Below are positions 44,801 through 52,362 of a stretch of 64,000 bases of DNA, piece by piece. The notes below the pieces were generated by a model, which saw only the letters and a list, made by a program, of their open reading frames with translations, was not told the origin of the DNA and did no database searches. Each line of letters opens with the position of its first letter. The stretch's first letter is position 1. Made by a program: the position numbers and the translations under genes. Source of the stretch: Saccharothrix tamanrassetensis (lineage in GTDB: Bacteria; Actinomycetota; Actinomycetes; Mycobacteriales; Pseudonocardiaceae); NCBI RefSeq assembly GCF_014203665.1, contig NZ_JACHJN010000002.1, positions 186,001-250,000 on the forward strand, written 5' to 3'.

Positions 44801-45771
44801 GGGGCGAAAGCCTCGGGCGGCACCGCGCCGGCGGGACGTGCCCGCCGACCAGCGTCCTCGGGCGACGGTGGGCCATCGGTGGGCCGTACGCGGCGACCGG
44901 TGTCCTCAGGCGACACCATTCCACTGGTGGGACGTGCTCGGCGGCCGGCGTCCTCGGGAGACGCCACTCCATTGGTGGGGCGCGCCCGACGACCCGTCTC
45001 CTCAGGCGGTGTCGGGCGGGCACGACGGCCCGTGTCCTCAGGTGACACCACGCCGTTCGTCGGCCGCGCCCGGCGACCGGTGTCCTCCGGAGGAGCCGCT
45101 CGACGCCCGGTGTCCTCGATCCCCGCCAAGCCGTTGGCAGCCCGCCCGCGTCGCCCGGTGTCCTCCGGCGACCCGGCGGGAGGGCCGGCCCGTCGCCCGG
45201 TTTCCTCGGGCGAGACCGCGGCTCCGGCCCGGCGTCCACTGTCTGGCGTGCCTGCTCCGCGACGGCCGGTGTCCTCGGGGGAGGCCACCCCGTTGGTGGG
45301 TCGTGCCCGGCGGCCGGTGTCCTCGGGAGGCGTCGGCCGGGCTCGACGCCCGGTGTCCTCGGGGGACGGCGCGAAGCCGTTCGGCGGCGTCGGGCGGGCG
45401 CGGCGGCCGGTTTCGCCCGAGGCCGGTCGGCCGGCGGCCGGTGCGAAGTAGTCCGGGGAGCCGTTCGGGCGTCGGGTGTCCTCGGTGGACGGGTAGCCCG
45501 GTGCGCGGTCGGCGCGGGGCGGCCGGGGGGCGTCGGGCTCGGGCGCGGCGCGGCGGCCGGTCGACTGCGGCGGGCCGGGCGGCTCCGGTCTGCGGTCGTC
45601 CGGCGGCACGGGGCGCGGGATGTTGCTGCGGCTGTGCTGTTCCAGCAGCTCGGAGACGCTCAGACCGCCGCCGCCCTCCAGCGAGCGGCGTCGGCGGCCG
45701 GTCGGCTGGTCGTCCTGCGGGGCCTGGTCACCTCGGGGTCCGGGGCCGCCACGGCGGGGCTCGTCGGGCAC
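41884..45771 (-). CDS. LytR-CpsA-Psr ligase with giant repetitive N-terminus
   Basis: A 1295-aa membrane enzyme. LCP proteins attach glycopolymers such as arabinogalactan to peptidoglycan. The cytoplasmic N-terminus of about 800 residues is repetitive: some 24 units around TGRR (typical PEDTGRRARPTNG, about residues 120-440), then about 14 units around GPRRLAEGGPDGS (about 460-690), then a helical charged stretch. One transmembrane helix lies at about 805-828. The LCP domain follows with FIIVGSDTRAG, RSDVLMLAHI, VVSVPRDLQI and DYDRVTRQQKFLSSLL, then an LytR_C-like domain from KIQVYNGDEDNGG (about 1175). GTG 45771 follows GGGAGA. Rv0822c is the remembered counterpart. Confidence 0.88.
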   Translation of the reverse strand: MPDEPRRGGPGPRGDQAPQDDQPTGRRRRSLEGGGGLSVSELLEQHSRSNIPRPVPPDDRRPEPPGPPQSTGRRAAPEPDAPRPPRADRAPGYPSTEDTRRPNGSPDYFAPAAGRPASGETGRRARPTPPNGFAPSPEDTGRRARPTPPEDTGRRARPTNGVASPEDTGRRGAGTPDSGRRAGAAVSPEETGRRAGPPAGSPEDTGRRGRAANGLAGIEDTGRRAAPPEDTGRRARPTNGVVSPEDTGRRARPTPPEETGRRARPTNGVASPEDAGRRARPTSGMVSPEDTGRRVRPTDGPPSPEDAGRRARPAGAVPPEAFAPSSDDSGRRARLDGPPSREDTGRRARPAPAEGFAPEDTGRRARPANAAVPRDDTGRRARPADAFTPENTGRRPRPPVGAPSPEDTGRRPVPPNAGPARAPDDVAQRLGAPDATGRRPQPIAEDGRRPANGAPGQRFAPDDPRRPEATGRRPRPDMPPPPPGGPDGSGPRRLAHDGGVDPNGPRGLADGTGPRRLAPGGPDGSGPRRLAEGGPHAAGPRRLAEGAPDGTGPRRLAPGGPDGSGPRRLAEGAPDDPRRSAEGGREGAGPRRLAEGGPDGSGPRRLAPGGPDGSGPRRLAEGAPDGPRRSAEGGPAGSGPRRLAEGGPDGGGPRRPAEGAAEGGAPRRPAGGPDGSGPRPVGDRTAAEGDAGRAEGDISGRLNAPVPEKRDQIDPAGLTTEMEAISDDVKKRREVDHTLARFSAVHDELAEQERQRKERRQKLMPWKVEHDEEATVYTPPVDGAEDLETPPRRARTAKHSKVVRAVKVLSLTAAVLVFLATGLGWGAMLYVDSKFTEIDALNTNSAAVHEAEKQLGDENFIIVGSDTRAGAKAEDGVGDANAEPGARSDVLMLAHIPADRKRVVVVSVPRDLQITRPACEEWNSETGEYTGKTLPEEKGVKANEAYADGGPKCVSTFMTELTGLTINHFVSVDFNGFKGMVDAVGKIKVCVPKVMDDGELGMIFDKPGQYDIDGQKALDYVRARHVKNEEFGDYDRVTRQQKFLSSLLRTALSTEMLLNPGKLNNFLNAFASSAVGQNIGVKDMLTLAQSLQGIEAGRVSFVTVPHETSEGPTKSNDDNIEMLKLDETKALFQAIIDGTPLPDETPDATQPPAGTPETAAKPAGPKQGKVIDPKGLKIQVYNGDEDNGGAAGRTTNALGELGFEVVASGNSPVPVGKTVIRYGTGGEDAAFTLAAAIPGATLEVDEAQGGAVTLLIGPGWDEKIVAPQPNGTAEPGKAAPPPDLSIVNAGKDPCA
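43896..44119. repeat. Exact 74-bp direct repeat inside the LCP gene
   Basis: Bases 43896-43969 recur without a mismatch at 44046-44119, 150 bp apart, inside the Arg-Arg-Leu-Ala repeat region. The exact identity points to recent duplication and likely length variation between strains. Confidence 0.85.
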
Positions 45772-45982
45772 CCGGTCTCCCTTCAGCTTTCGGTCAGTAG
45801 CGGGGCGTCATCACGAGTTGACGACAGCAAGGACACATTGGTTGCACCAACGGCGTGTCACTTGCCCTGGCGATACTACGGATGACCGCCAGTCCTGACG
45901 ACAACTCCCGGTGATACAGGGGTCGCGCATACTCGATTGTGCACAGCACATTACGCCCGAACGGGGGAGCTGTCGTTAGGCC

Positions 45983-46837
45983 TCAGTAACCGGCAACCCG
46001 TGGTTCGGCTATCCCGCGTCGCCCGGCCGCGGCGCCTGCCAGGCGCACCCGACCGTTCTCCCGATAGGCGACGGCGTTCCGTCCTGACTGCTTGGCGGTG
46101 TAGAGCAGGCTGTCCGCCCGCAGCAGTTGCTGCTCCGGAGCGACCGGGGGACGCGTCGGTGAGTCCCCCACGGGAGGCTCATAAGCCAACCCGATGCTGA
46201 TGGTCACTCGCAAACCGGGTGCCAGGGAGGCCCAGGCGTGACGCTCGACACGCATTCGTGCGGACTCGGCGATCTCCACGCTCCCCACCACGTCCACCCC
46301 GGGCAGCACGAGCACGAACTCCTCGCCGCCGTACCGCGCGCAGAACCCGCCCTCCGGCAGCTCCTCCTGGAGCAGCTCCACCACCCGCTGCAGCACCCGA
46401 TCCCCCAAGAGGTGCCCGAAAGTGTCATTGACCTGCTTGAACCAGTCCAGATCGATCAACGCGATGGCCAACCCGTCAGCGGTGCCGTGCTCGGTCACCA
46501 TGCCGAGCAGCCGTTGGTCCAGGTACCTGCGGTTGTAGCTGTCGGTCAAGCTGTCCCGCAGGCTCTGCTCACGGGCCTCGGCGTGCTCGCGGCGCAGCCG
46601 GTCGACCTCGCGGCGCAACTGCTCGGGGACCTGTGGCTGGACGTCCTGGTCGGCGTAGACCAGGTCGTACGCGGAGCGCAGGTGCTGGTAGGCCTGCCGC
46701 CACTGGCCCCGGGAAGCGAGCAGCGTGGCGATCGACTCGTGCAGCTGCACCAAGCCGGTGCCCTCCGAGGCGGGCTGGTCCCGGTCCGGGCCGCCGTGGC
46801 TGTCGAAGTCGGCGACTTCTGGTCGCAGTGCGGTCAT
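45983..46837 (-). CDS. Diguanylate cyclase (GGDEF)
   Basis: A 284-aa soluble enzyme making c-di-GMP. The N-terminal helical part (LHESIATLLASRGQWRQAYQHLRSAYDLV) looks TPR-like. Then comes a coiled linker and the GGDEF domain with LTDSYNRRYLDQRL, ALIDLDWFKQVNDTFGH and the active loop RYGGEEFVLVLPG (about residues 178-190). No RxxD inhibitory site precedes GGEEF, so product feedback is not expected. ATG 46837 is chosen for the ribosome site GGGAGG. No EAL or sensor domain is present. Confidence 0.92.
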   Translation of the reverse strand: MTALRPEVADFDSHGGPDRDQPASEGTGLVQLHESIATLLASRGQWRQAYQHLRSAYDLVYADQDVQPQVPEQLRREVDRLRREHAEAREQSLRDSLTDSYNRRYLDQRLLGMVTEHGTADGLAIALIDLDWFKQVNDTFGHLLGDRVLQRVVELLQEELPEGGFCARYGGEEFVLVLPGVDVVGSVEIAESARMRVERHAWASLAPGLRVTISIGLAYEPPVGDSPTRPPVAPEQQLLRADSLLYTAKQSGRNAVAYRENGRVRLAGAAAGRRGIAEPRVAGY

Positions 46838-47015
46838 CGCGCTCACCTCCCTACTTGCCAAGGTGTCGTCCCCTAGGAGGCGGCGCTTGAGCCGGCGGGA
46901 CGCGTCAACAGAGGATTTCCCTCGACTGGTTGACCGTGCACTGCTCCGAACTGGTGACATTCAGTGATCAACAAGCCGGAGCGTGCGCCGAGCGTGGCCA
47001 TTCGGCCCAACGTCG

Positions 47016-47474
47016 TCAATTCGCGCAGGGCGCGAAGCCGTAGGCCTTCCCGTTGAGCAGCACGATGTGCTGGGAGCCGATCTGGGTGCCGATCTCGGCG
47101 CCGTCCTGCACCACGGTCAGCGTCACGGCGACCACCAGCACCACTCCGCGCGGGTGCTCGTCCTCGCCCGGAGGCGTCCAGTCCGGGTCGAGCCGGAGCG
47201 TGGACAGGCTGGGCTCGACCTTGATCGTGCCGTTGGGCAGCTTGCAGTCCCCGTCCCGGAAGTCGGGGTGCTGGGTGTCGGCGAGCAGCTCGCGCTGCTT
47301 GGCCGCGCCCTGCCCGCCCGCCTCGTTGAGCGCGGCGAAGTAGCTGGACACCAGCTCCCGCTCGACCTCGGTCACCTTCAACGGCAGTGCCGTGCCGGTC
47401 ACCTTCGGTCCGCACGCGGCCAGCGCCAGCAGGCAGAGCACGGCCGCCGCGACCCGCGCCACCGGCTCAGCCAC
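47016..47474 (-). CDS. Small lipoprotein of unknown function
   Basis: A 152-aa lipoprotein with signal MAEPVARVAAAVLCLLALAAC (lipobox LAAC, cysteine at residue 21). The mature part begins GPKVTGTALPL and continues EVERELVSSYFAALNEAGGQ, a nuclear-transport-factor-2-like start, with HPDFRDGDCKLPNG and a final CAN. I do not recognise a named family. It overlaps the dus gene by 8 bp, so it is co-translated with it. Confidence 0.75.
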   Translation of the reverse strand: MAEPVARVAAAVLCLLALAACGPKVTGTALPLKVTEVERELVSSYFAALNEAGGQGAAKQRELLADTQHPDFRDGDCKLPNGTIKVEPSLSTLRLDPDWTPPGEDEHPRGVVLVVAVTLTVVQDGAEIGTQIGSQHIVLLNGKAYGFAPCAN

Positions 47475-48603
47475 CGGAGTGCATGTCTTCCGCGGCGGGC
47501 ACCATCTCGTCCTCGGGGTCGTCCAGCCAGCCCTCCGGCAGCACGACCTTGGCCGGCGAGCCCTGCCGGCCGCGCGGGCCTTCGGCGTCCTGCGGGAATT
47601 CGGCGCCCGCGTCCAGCCCGGCGAGCAGGTCGTCCAGCTCCGACAGCGTCGACACCATCGCGAGCGCCCGCCGCGACTCCGCGCCCACCGGGAAGCCCTT
47701 CAGGTACCAGGCCATGTGCTTGCGCAGGTCGCGGATGCCCTTCTGCTCGCCGAGGTGGTCGGCGAGCAGCCGCCCGTGCCGGCCCAGGACGTCGGCGACC
47801 CGGCCCAGCGCCGGCCCCGGCGGGATCGCCTCGCCCCGGAACGCGGCCTGGAGCTCGCCGAACAGCCAGGGCCGCCCCAGGCACCCGCGCCCGACGACAA
47901 CCCCGTCGCACCCGGTCCGCGCCACCATGTCCAGCGCGTCCTGCGCGCTGAAGATGTCCCCGTTGCCGAGCACCGGGATCGAGGTCACGGCTTCCTTGAG
48001 CCGCGCGATCGCCGACCAGTCGGCCTGCCCGGAATAGCGCTGCGCGGCCGTCCGCGCGTGCAGGGCGACGGCCTGCGCCCCCTCGTCCTCGGCGATCCGC
48101 CCGGCGTCCAGGTAGGTGAGGTGCTCGTCGTCGATCCCGATCCGGAACTTGACGGTCACCGGCACCCCGGCCGGCTCGGCGGCCCGCACCGCGGCCCGCA
48201 CGATCTGCCGGAACAACTGCCGCTTGTAGGGCAGCGCCGCCCCGCCGCCCTTGCGCGTCACCTTCGGGACGGGGCAGCCGAAGTTCATGTCGATGTGGTC
48301 GGCCCGGTCCTCGCCGACGATGATCTTGGTGGCTTCGCGCATGGAGGTGGGGTCGACGCCGTAGAGCTGCATGGAGCGCGGGTGCTCGTCCTCACTGAAA
48401 GTGATCATCTCCATCGTCTTCGAGTCGCGCTCGACGATGGCCCGGGCGGTGATCATCTCGCAGACGTAGAGCGAGGTGGGGCTGCCGAACTCGCGGCAGA
48501 GCTGCCGGAACGCCACGTTCGTGATGCCCGCCATGGGCGCGAGCACGACGGCGGGGTCGACCGCGTAGGGGCCGATCTTGAGCGAGGACGCGAACGGAGC
48601 CAC
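47467..48603 (-). CDS. dus: tRNA-dihydrouridine synthase
   Basis: A 378-aa FMN enzyme reducing uridines in tRNA D-loops. It has VVLAPMAGITNVAFRQLCREFG (about residues 19-40), NFGCPVPKVTRKGGGAALP with the catalytic cysteine, VKFRIGIDDEHLTYLDAGRIAEDEGAQAVALHART and PVLGNGDIFSAQDA. DusB/NifR3-like, with a C-terminal tail of about 50 residues. GTG 48603 gives a complete barrel; its ribosome site is poor. Rv0823c is the remembered counterpart. Confidence 0.9.
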   Translation of the reverse strand: MAPFASSLKIGPYAVDPAVVLAPMAGITNVAFRQLCREFGSPTSLYVCEMITARAIVERDSKTMEMITFSEDEHPRSMQLYGVDPTSMREATKIIVGEDRADHIDMNFGCPVPKVTRKGGGAALPYKRQLFRQIVRAAVRAAEPAGVPVTVKFRIGIDDEHLTYLDAGRIAEDEGAQAVALHARTAAQRYSGQADWSAIARLKEAVTSIPVLGNGDIFSAQDALDMVARTGCDGVVVGRGCLGRPWLFGELQAAFRGEAIPPGPALGRVADVLGRHGRLLADHLGEQKGIRDLRKHMAWYLKGFPVGAESRRALAMVSTLSELDDLLAGLDAGAEFPQDAEGPRGRQGSPAKVVLPEGWLDDPEDEMVPAAEDMHSGG

Positions 48604-48701
48604 ACAACCAGGCTAACCGCTGCTCACGTTCCGTCGTGCCGTTGTGTTGCGGGCTACTCGCGCGACGGCAGAACCCACGGCCGCACGCGGCGCAGGCTGG
48701 A

Positions 48702-49214
48702 TCAGCCGTCGTTCTCGGCGGTCGCCCGAGCCAGGTGACCGGCGGTTTCCTCGTCGAACGCCACCAGCAAGATCCGCTCGACCGAGGTGGTGGCACCTCG
48801 CAGCGTCGCCACGGCCACCCGCGCCGCCTCGTCACCGGGGAACCCGTACACGCCGGTCCCGATGGCAGGGAAGGCGATGGTCCGCGCGCCCAGGCCGTCG
48901 GCGACCTCCAGGCAGCGGCGGTAGCAGGACGCGAGCACGGCGACCTCGTCCCGATCGCCGCCCTCCCACACCGGGCCCACCGTGTGGATCACGTGCCGGA
49001 CCGGCGGGTTCAGGTCGAACGCCGGTGTGGCCAGCGCTCCGCCGGGCGCGCACGGACCGATCAAGGCGCCCGCCTCAGCCAGCCGCGGGCCTGCTGCGCG
49101 ATGGATCGCCCCGTCCACCCCGCCGCCGCCCATCAGCGACTCGTTGGCCGCCGTGACGATCGCGTCCACCCGCACCCCGGTGATGTCACCGGGCACCACC
49201 TCGATCCGCGTCAC
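48702..49214 (-). CDS. Macro-domain protein (ADP-ribose hydrolase type)
   Basis: A 170-aa stand-alone macro domain: VVPGDITGVRVDAIVTAANESLMGGGGVDGAIHRAAG (about residues 6-42), with the Asn and triple-Gly loop of O-acetyl-ADP-ribose deacetylases, then IAFPAIGTGVYGFPGDEAARVAV. It would remove ADP-ribose derivatives. GTG 49214 opens right before the domain; the longer frame to 49310 is not needed. Confidence 0.88.
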   Translation of the reverse strand: MTRIEVVPGDITGVRVDAIVTAANESLMGGGGVDGAIHRAAGPRLAEAGALIGPCAPGGALATPAFDLNPPVRHVIHTVGPVWEGGDRDEVAVLASCYRRCLEVADGLGARTIAFPAIGTGVYGFPGDEAARVAVATLRGATTSVERILLVAFDEETAGHLARATAENDG

Positions 49215-49594
49215 GAACCGATCGTGGCACGCCGTCGACCACGACGCGGTACATGTGCCCTTCGCTCGGCTCCAGGTGACGCCGATGGCGGACGAGGCTG
49301 CGCCGAACAACCCAGCGAGGGCAACAACTCCATCAACGTCATGCCGATCGGCACACCCCTGAGCTGCGGTTCAAGCGCCGTCCCCGGACGCGCTCCTGAC
49401 ACCCACGACCTCGATCCTGTCGCGTTCCTGACGCCCCCGTGGCGCGCGCCAATACGCCTGTCGATACAGGCTCGGACAGCCCAGGCGTGCGACTGTCATC
49501 CGCCTCAAGTAGGGCCAGCGTCACGGCCGTGGCCTGCCGGAATACGGAAAGCCCGAGCGCGGGCTACGCAGCCCAGGCCGCTGACCTGGGGGTT
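49215..49594. other. Gene-free region beside tRNA-Lys
   Basis: This 380-bp stretch has no convincing gene; short frames on both strands have no recognisable motif. A perfect 6-bp hairpin AGCCCG-AGCG-CGGGCT at 49550-49565 lies 30 bp beyond the tRNA 3-prime end on the minus strand and may end the tRNA transcript. Confidence 0.4.
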
Positions 49595-49670
49595 TGGTGG
49601 GCCGCCAGGGACTCGAACCCTGAACCCGAAGATTAAAAGTCTCCTGCTCTGCCAATTGAGCTAGCAGCCC
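49595..49670 (-). tRNA. tRNA-Lys (anticodon UUU)
   Basis: A complete cloverleaf: acceptor GGGCTGC/GCGGCCC, D arm GCTC...GAGC, anticodon stem GGAGA/TCTTC with loop CTTTTAA (anticodon TTT), T arm CAGGG-TTCGAGT-CCCTG, discriminator A and an encoded CCA (49597-49595). Confidence 0.95.
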
Positions 49671-49782
49671 TCGGGGTACAGCCTACCGAGGAGGCGGTCG
49701 GCTGCGGGCGGGGTGGGGGCGTCGGGGGTGTTCGACGGGATGTCGGGCAGTGGGCGGGGTGGCTGGGGGCTACCTTGGGGTG

Positions 49783-50640
49783 GTGCGGGTGGCTACTTGG
49801 AACGTCAACTCGGTGAAGCAGCGGTTGCCTCGGTTGTTGCCCTGGTTGGACCAGCGGGCCCCTGACGTCGTCTGCTTGCAGGAGACCAAGTTGGCTGACG
49901 ACGCCTTCGACGCGTTGCTCAGCGGGCCGCTCGCCGAGCGGGGGTACCGGGCCGCCGTCCACGGTGAGGGCCGGTGGAACGGGGTGGCCATTCTGTCCAA
50001 GGTCGGGTTGGACGACGTGGTGACCGGGGTCGCTGGGGCGCCTGGGTTCCCCGATCCGGAGGCTCGGGCGGTTGCGGCTACTTGTGGTGGTGTCCGGGTC
50101 TACTCGCTCTACGTGCCAAATGGGCGGGCGCCCGAGTCCGACCATTACGTCTACAAGCTGGAGTGGTTGGCCGCGCTGCGGGACCTATTGGCCGGTGAGG
50201 CCGACGATCTGGTGGTTTGTGGGGACATCAACATCGCTCCCGCCGATGCCGACGTGTTCGATCCCGCCGCTTACGCCGGGCACACCCACGTGACCGCGCC
50301 CGAACGGGAGGCGTTGGCCGAACTGCACGCTTTGGGGCTTCGGGATGTCGTTCGCGACCGGTGGCCGGATGAACGGGTCTTCACTTATTGGGACTATCGC
50401 GCCGGGATGTTCCACCAGGACCTCGGTATGAGGATCGACCTGGTGCTGGCCTCGGAGCCGGTGTCCGGCCGTGTCCGCGCTGCCTGGGTTGACCGGCACG
50501 CCCGCAAGGGCACCGGACCGAGTGATCACGCCCCGGTGATCGTCGACCTCGACACCGCGCCCGACGGGGACATCGGCCCGATGGTGCCTCCGCCTTCCGC
50601 GCCCCGTGCCCGGCGTTCCGTCAAGTTGCCGCAGAGTTAG
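49783..50640 (+). CDS. xth: Exodeoxyribonuclease III / AP endonuclease
   Basis: A 285-aa Mg-dependent base-excision repair nuclease: VATWNVNSVKQRLPRLL (residues 3-19), VVCLQETKL, CGDINIAPADADVFDP and SDHAPVIVDL give the catalytic Asn, Glu, Asp and His. GTG 49783 opens on the first strand; TACCTT 6 nt upstream fits a -10 for a leaderless mRNA. The last bases overlap the convergent monooxygenase gene by 4 bp. Confidence 0.93.
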   Translation: MRVATWNVNSVKQRLPRLLPWLDQRAPDVVCLQETKLADDAFDALLSGPLAERGYRAAVHGEGRWNGVAILSKVGLDDVVTGVAGAPGFPDPEARAVAATCGGVRVYSLYVPNGRAPESDHYVYKLEWLAALRDLLAGEADDLVVCGDINIAPADADVFDPAAYAGHTHVTAPEREALAELHALGLRDVVRDRWPDERVFTYWDYRAGMFHQDLGMRIDLVLASEPVSGRVRAAWVDRHARKGTGPSDHAPVIVDLDTAPDGDIGPMVPPPSAPRARRSVKLPQS

Positions 50641-51662
50641 CCGGCCAGTTCGTCCGATTCCAGGTCCGCGCTCCACGACTTGTCCTGCCGGGGTTTGGGA
50701 GCCAGGGCAAGCGCTGCCTTCAAAACCGTGTCGCGGACTCCGGTGAAGCGGCGCATCCTGGCCAGGCGGTTGAGGGCCAATGATTGTTTCACCATCCGCT
50801 GGGTCGATCGGCGACGTGCTTTGTCGTAGTTTTCGAGGCCTGCGGGAATATTGTCGGGTGTCACGTGTTCCGCCAGGGTTACGGCGTCGATGATCGCCTG
50901 GCAGGCGCCTTGTCCCAGATCCGGTGTCATGGCGTGGGCCGCGTCCCCCAGCAGGACGATTCGGTCCTGGTAGTAGGCCGGCAATGGGGGCAGGTAGTCC
51001 AAGGGGTGGCGGAGGATTTCGGTGGATTCGGCCAACACCCGGGGAATGGGGTCGTGCCAGTCGCCGAAGACGGCCTCCAGCTCGGCGTCGGGGCCGGTCA
51101 TCGCGTACCAGTTGGTGCGGCCGTCGGCCTGCGGCGTCAGACCGAACTTCACTCCTCGGCCCCACGTCTCACCGCCCGCCGCGACCTCCAGGTCCACGGT
51201 CCCGCGCCAGCCGATCGCCCCCGAGTGACGCACCTCCACCCCGAACAGGGAACGGCGGGTCGCGCTGTTGATCCCATCGGCCCCCACGATCAGGTCGTGA
51301 TCGCACTCCTGCCACGTCATGGGCGTGCCGAACCGGATGGCGTTCGACGGCAGGGCGTCGGCCAGCAGGGTGAGCAAGGCCGGTCTGGTCAGCAGGTGCA
51401 CGTCCGCCCGCAGCGGGCCGATGACCGACCCGTCGGGCTTGCGCAGCGTGCCGTCCGGCTGTTCGCGGCCGGCGCGTCGGGCCGCTGCGCCCAAGCCGAG
51501 ATTGTCCAGTGCCTCGATGGCGTTGCGCCAGATGCCGAGTCCGGTGCCGGTCGCGGGTAGGGCGTCGCAGCGTTCGTAGACGGTCACCTCCCAGCCCGAC
51601 TCGTGCAGACCGATGGCCGCGGTCAGACCGCCGATTCCTCCGCCGATGACTGCTGCTCTCAT
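50637..51662 (-). CDS. FAD-dependent aromatic-ring-type monooxygenase
   Basis: A 341-aa flavoprotein of the p-hydroxybenzoate hydroxylase-like class: GxGxxG as VIGGGIGGLTAAIGL (residues 5-19), DLIVGADGINSATRR and the second FAD motif VLLGDAAHAMTPDLGQGACQAI (about residues 240-261). The substrate is unknown. It is divergent from a TetR gene with paired operators between them, so it is probably that repressor's target. Confidence 0.88.
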   Translation of the reverse strand: MRAAVIGGGIGGLTAAIGLHESGWEVTVYERCDALPATGTGLGIWRNAIEALDNLGLGAAARRAGREQPDGTLRKPDGSVIGPLRADVHLLTRPALLTLLADALPSNAIRFGTPMTWQECDHDLIVGADGINSATRRSLFGVEVRHSGAIGWRGTVDLEVAAGGETWGRGVKFGLTPQADGRTNWYAMTGPDAELEAVFGDWHDPIPRVLAESTEILRHPLDYLPPLPAYYQDRIVLLGDAAHAMTPDLGQGACQAIIDAVTLAEHVTPDNIPAGLENYDKARRRSTQRMVKQSLALNRLARMRRFTGVRDTVLKAALALAPKPRQDKSWSADLESDELAG

Positions 51663-51674
51663 GCCGCCGACCGT

Positions 51675-51709
51675 ACTACAGATGTAGTCACCAGCACTAC
51701 GGGTGTAGT
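51675..51709. promoter_or_regulatory. Two tandem TetR-type operators
   Basis: ACTAC-AGAT-GTAGT (51675-51688) and ACTAC-GGGT-GTAGT (51696-51709) are two 14-bp sites with identical arms, 21 bp apart centre to centre (two helical turns), in the 47-bp gap between the divergent monooxygenase and TetR genes. Confidence 0.85.
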
Positions 51710-52279
51710 GTGATCGCCGTGACGAGGCGGCAGCAGGTGCTCGACGCGGCGATCCGGGTGCTCGGCACGACCGGACCGCGCGGGTTGACGCACCGGGCCG
51801 TCGACACGGCCGCCGGCCTGCCGGAGGGGTCCACCTCCAACCACTTCCGCACGCGGGACGCGCTGGTCAGCGGCGTGGTGGACCGGCTGCTCGAACGGGA
51901 GACCGAGCTGTGGGGGCGGCTTGCCGTCGACGTCTCGAACCCCGACGCCCTCGCGACCGCAGTCGGGTGCCTGGTCCGGCAACTCGCCGACGAACGCGTG
52001 CTCACGTTGGCCCGGCACGCGGTGTTCGTGGAGGCGAGCGTCCGGCCAGAGTTGGGTCGGCGGATCGCCGAGGCCCACCGCCGGATCGCCGAGTGGGCGG
52101 GGCCGCTCATCGGTGCGTTGGGGTCGGACGACCCGGTCCGTGATCTCCGGTTGCTGTTGGCCGTCATCGACGGGTTGCTGACCAACCAACTCGCCAACCC
52201 GCAGCCCGACTTCGCTCCTGCGGAGGCCGTCCGCACGGTGCTGCGGGGGATGTTCGGGCCACCGCCGATCGACGGCTGA
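51710..52279 (+). CDS. TetR-family repressor
   Basis: A 189-aa regulator: N-terminal helix-turn-helix RRQQVLDAAIRVLGTTGPRGLTHRAVDTAAGLPEGSTSNHF (about residues 6-47), variable C-terminal ligand domain ending DGLLTNQLANPQPDF. GTG 51710 or 51719 may be the start; neither has a ribosome site. It likely represses itself and the flavin monooxygenase through the paired sites immediately upstream. Confidence 0.88.
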   Translation: MIAVTRRQQVLDAAIRVLGTTGPRGLTHRAVDTAAGLPEGSTSNHFRTRDALVSGVVDRLLERETELWGRLAVDVSNPDALATAVGCLVRQLADERVLTLARHAVFVEASVRPELGRRIAEAHRRIAEWAGPLIGALGSDDPVRDLRLLLAVIDGLLTNQLANPQPDFAPAEAVRTVLRGMFGPPPIDG

Positions 52280-52362
52280 CAGCGGGACCGCAGCGCTGTG
52301 CGGACCGCGGCTCCGTCATCATGTGCGCGACGAATGTGCGCGACGACCACTGGGGAGTTGCC

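Noticed and set aside
49339..49524. Short minus-strand frame next to tRNA-Lys, possible integration remnant
   Set aside because: No integrase, no direct repeat of the tRNA 3-prime end and no recognisable protein motif were found.
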